Under the pieces are notes generated by a model. The model did no database searches. It was not told the DNA's origin and saw only the letters and a list, made by a program, of their open reading frames with translations. From Dyella sp. BiH032 (GTDB taxonomy: Bacteria; Pseudomonadota; Gammaproteobacteria; Xanthomonadales; Rhodanobacteraceae), in NCBI RefSeq assembly GCF_031954525.1, contig NZ_CP134867.1, forward strand, positions 310,001 through 374,000: DNA of 64,000 nucleotides, in the 5' to 3' direction. This document shows, one piece after another, positions 63,675-64,000 of the stretch. The translations under genes and the position numbers were made by a program. Every line of letters begins with the position of its first letter. Position 1 is the first letter of the stretch.

Positions 63675-64000
63675 ATGTCCGTTGCCCACCCGTCGCGGTT
63701 CGCCGTGCTTGCCGTATCCATTGCCCTCGCCCTGTCGGCCGCCGCCGCGCAGGCGCAGGACGCCGACAGCCAGTCCGCCAATGGCAAGAAAAAGCCGGTC
63801 GAACTGCAGGCCGTGACCGTGACCGCCGAGAAGCGCGTCGAGAACCTGCAGAAGGTGCCGATCTCGATGACGGTGCTGCCGTCCGAGAAGCTGGAAGCCT
63901 TCGGCCAGGCCGGCGACGGCGTGCTCCAGCTCGCCTCGCGCGCGCCGAGCGTGTATGCCGAAACCTCGTACGGCCGCGAGTTCCCGCGCTTCTACATCCG
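63675..64000 (+). CDS. TonB-dependent receptor, N-terminal part (runs off the window edge)
   Basis: The first 108 codons of an outer-membrane receptor. A signal peptide (FAVLAVSIALALSAAAAQAQ) precedes a charged linker, the TonB-box-like VELQAVTVTAEKRVENLQ and the start of the plug (VPISMTVLPSEKLEAFG, LQLASRAPSVYAE). The VTAEKR..NLQ.VPIS pattern is typical of siderophore-type (FecA/CirA-like) or sucrose-type receptors in Xanthomonadales. It has no N-terminal carboxypeptidase-like domain, unlike the two tandem receptors. A possible promoter, TTGCGT-18-TATAGC, lies at 63604-63633. The ligand cannot be told from this part. Confidence 0.9.
   Translation, partial: MSVAHPSRFAVLAVSIALALSAAAAQAQDADSQSANGKKKPVELQAVTVTAEKRVENLQKVPISMTVLPSEKLEAFGQAGDGVLQLASRAPSVYAETSYGREFPRFYI

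Noticed and set aside
1-64000. tRNA, rRNA, CRISPR arrays, transposases, integrases or phage genes
   Set aside because: None was seen on either strand; the only repeat with mobile character is the small element inside lhr.

Overview
The window is about 64 kb of GC-rich DNA (coding third positions are strongly G/C) that reads as chromosome of a Gammaproteobacterium of the Xanthomonadales, most likely Rhodanobacteraceae (Dyella, Luteibacter or Rhodanobacter-like). Pointers are the algZ-algR-hemC linkage, the Oar-type TonB-dependent receptors, a complete Entner-Doudoroff operon, several secreted peptidases and a MASE1 sensor. This placement is inferred from gene content; no rRNA or tRNA gene was seen. 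There is no phage, plasmid, CRISPR or insertion sequence. It looks like an ordinary chromosomal segment with a few unusual local features.

Layout. 1-6.8 kb: end of a patatin-like lipase, a WYL regulator, a membrane protein, a DUF481 outer-membrane protein, then algZ-algR-hemC and a carboxylesterase. 7-14.4 kb: secreted S9 peptidase, small secreted protein, MASE1 signalling protein with a degenerate kinase domain, DinB-like protein, AraC regulator. 14.4-19.2 kb: a MarR-controlled EmrAB-type pump operon with its own outer-membrane factor. 19.2-26.6 kb: PagL-like lipid A deacylase, DUF2239 protein, MATE exporter, Tat-exported multicopper oxidase, phosphoesterase and DUF3617 protein. 26.6-35.9 kb (minus strand): btuB under a cobalamin riboswitch, then two RND permeases with no adaptor beside them, one with an extra C-terminal membrane region.

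36-49.6 kb: a small cysteine-rich secreted protein, two tandem paralogous TonB-dependent receptors with similar promoters, a GntR/UTRA regulator, and the zwf-pgl-edd-eda operon that takes glucose-6-phosphate to pyruvate and glyceraldehyde-3-phosphate. Repeated TGGTAT-type boxes in front of both the regulator and zwf suggest that the regulator controls itself and the pathway. 49.6-64 kb: M4 metallopeptidase with a structured leader that holds a possible leader peptide, a rhodanese/GNAT pair divergent from ftrA, two transporters, an S10 peptidase, an NTF2-like protein, a HAD phosphatase, a full-length Lhr helicase interrupted in frame by a palindromic repeat element, and the start of another TonB receptor.

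The best leads for something new are the repeat-derived insertion in Lhr, the leader and small ORF before the M4 protease, the GntR/Entner-Doudoroff operator pattern, the RND subunit with a four-helix C-terminal extension, the MASE1 protein lacking kinase residues, and a probably leaderless, self-repressed marR promoter. No clearly unprecedented multi-gene system is visible.
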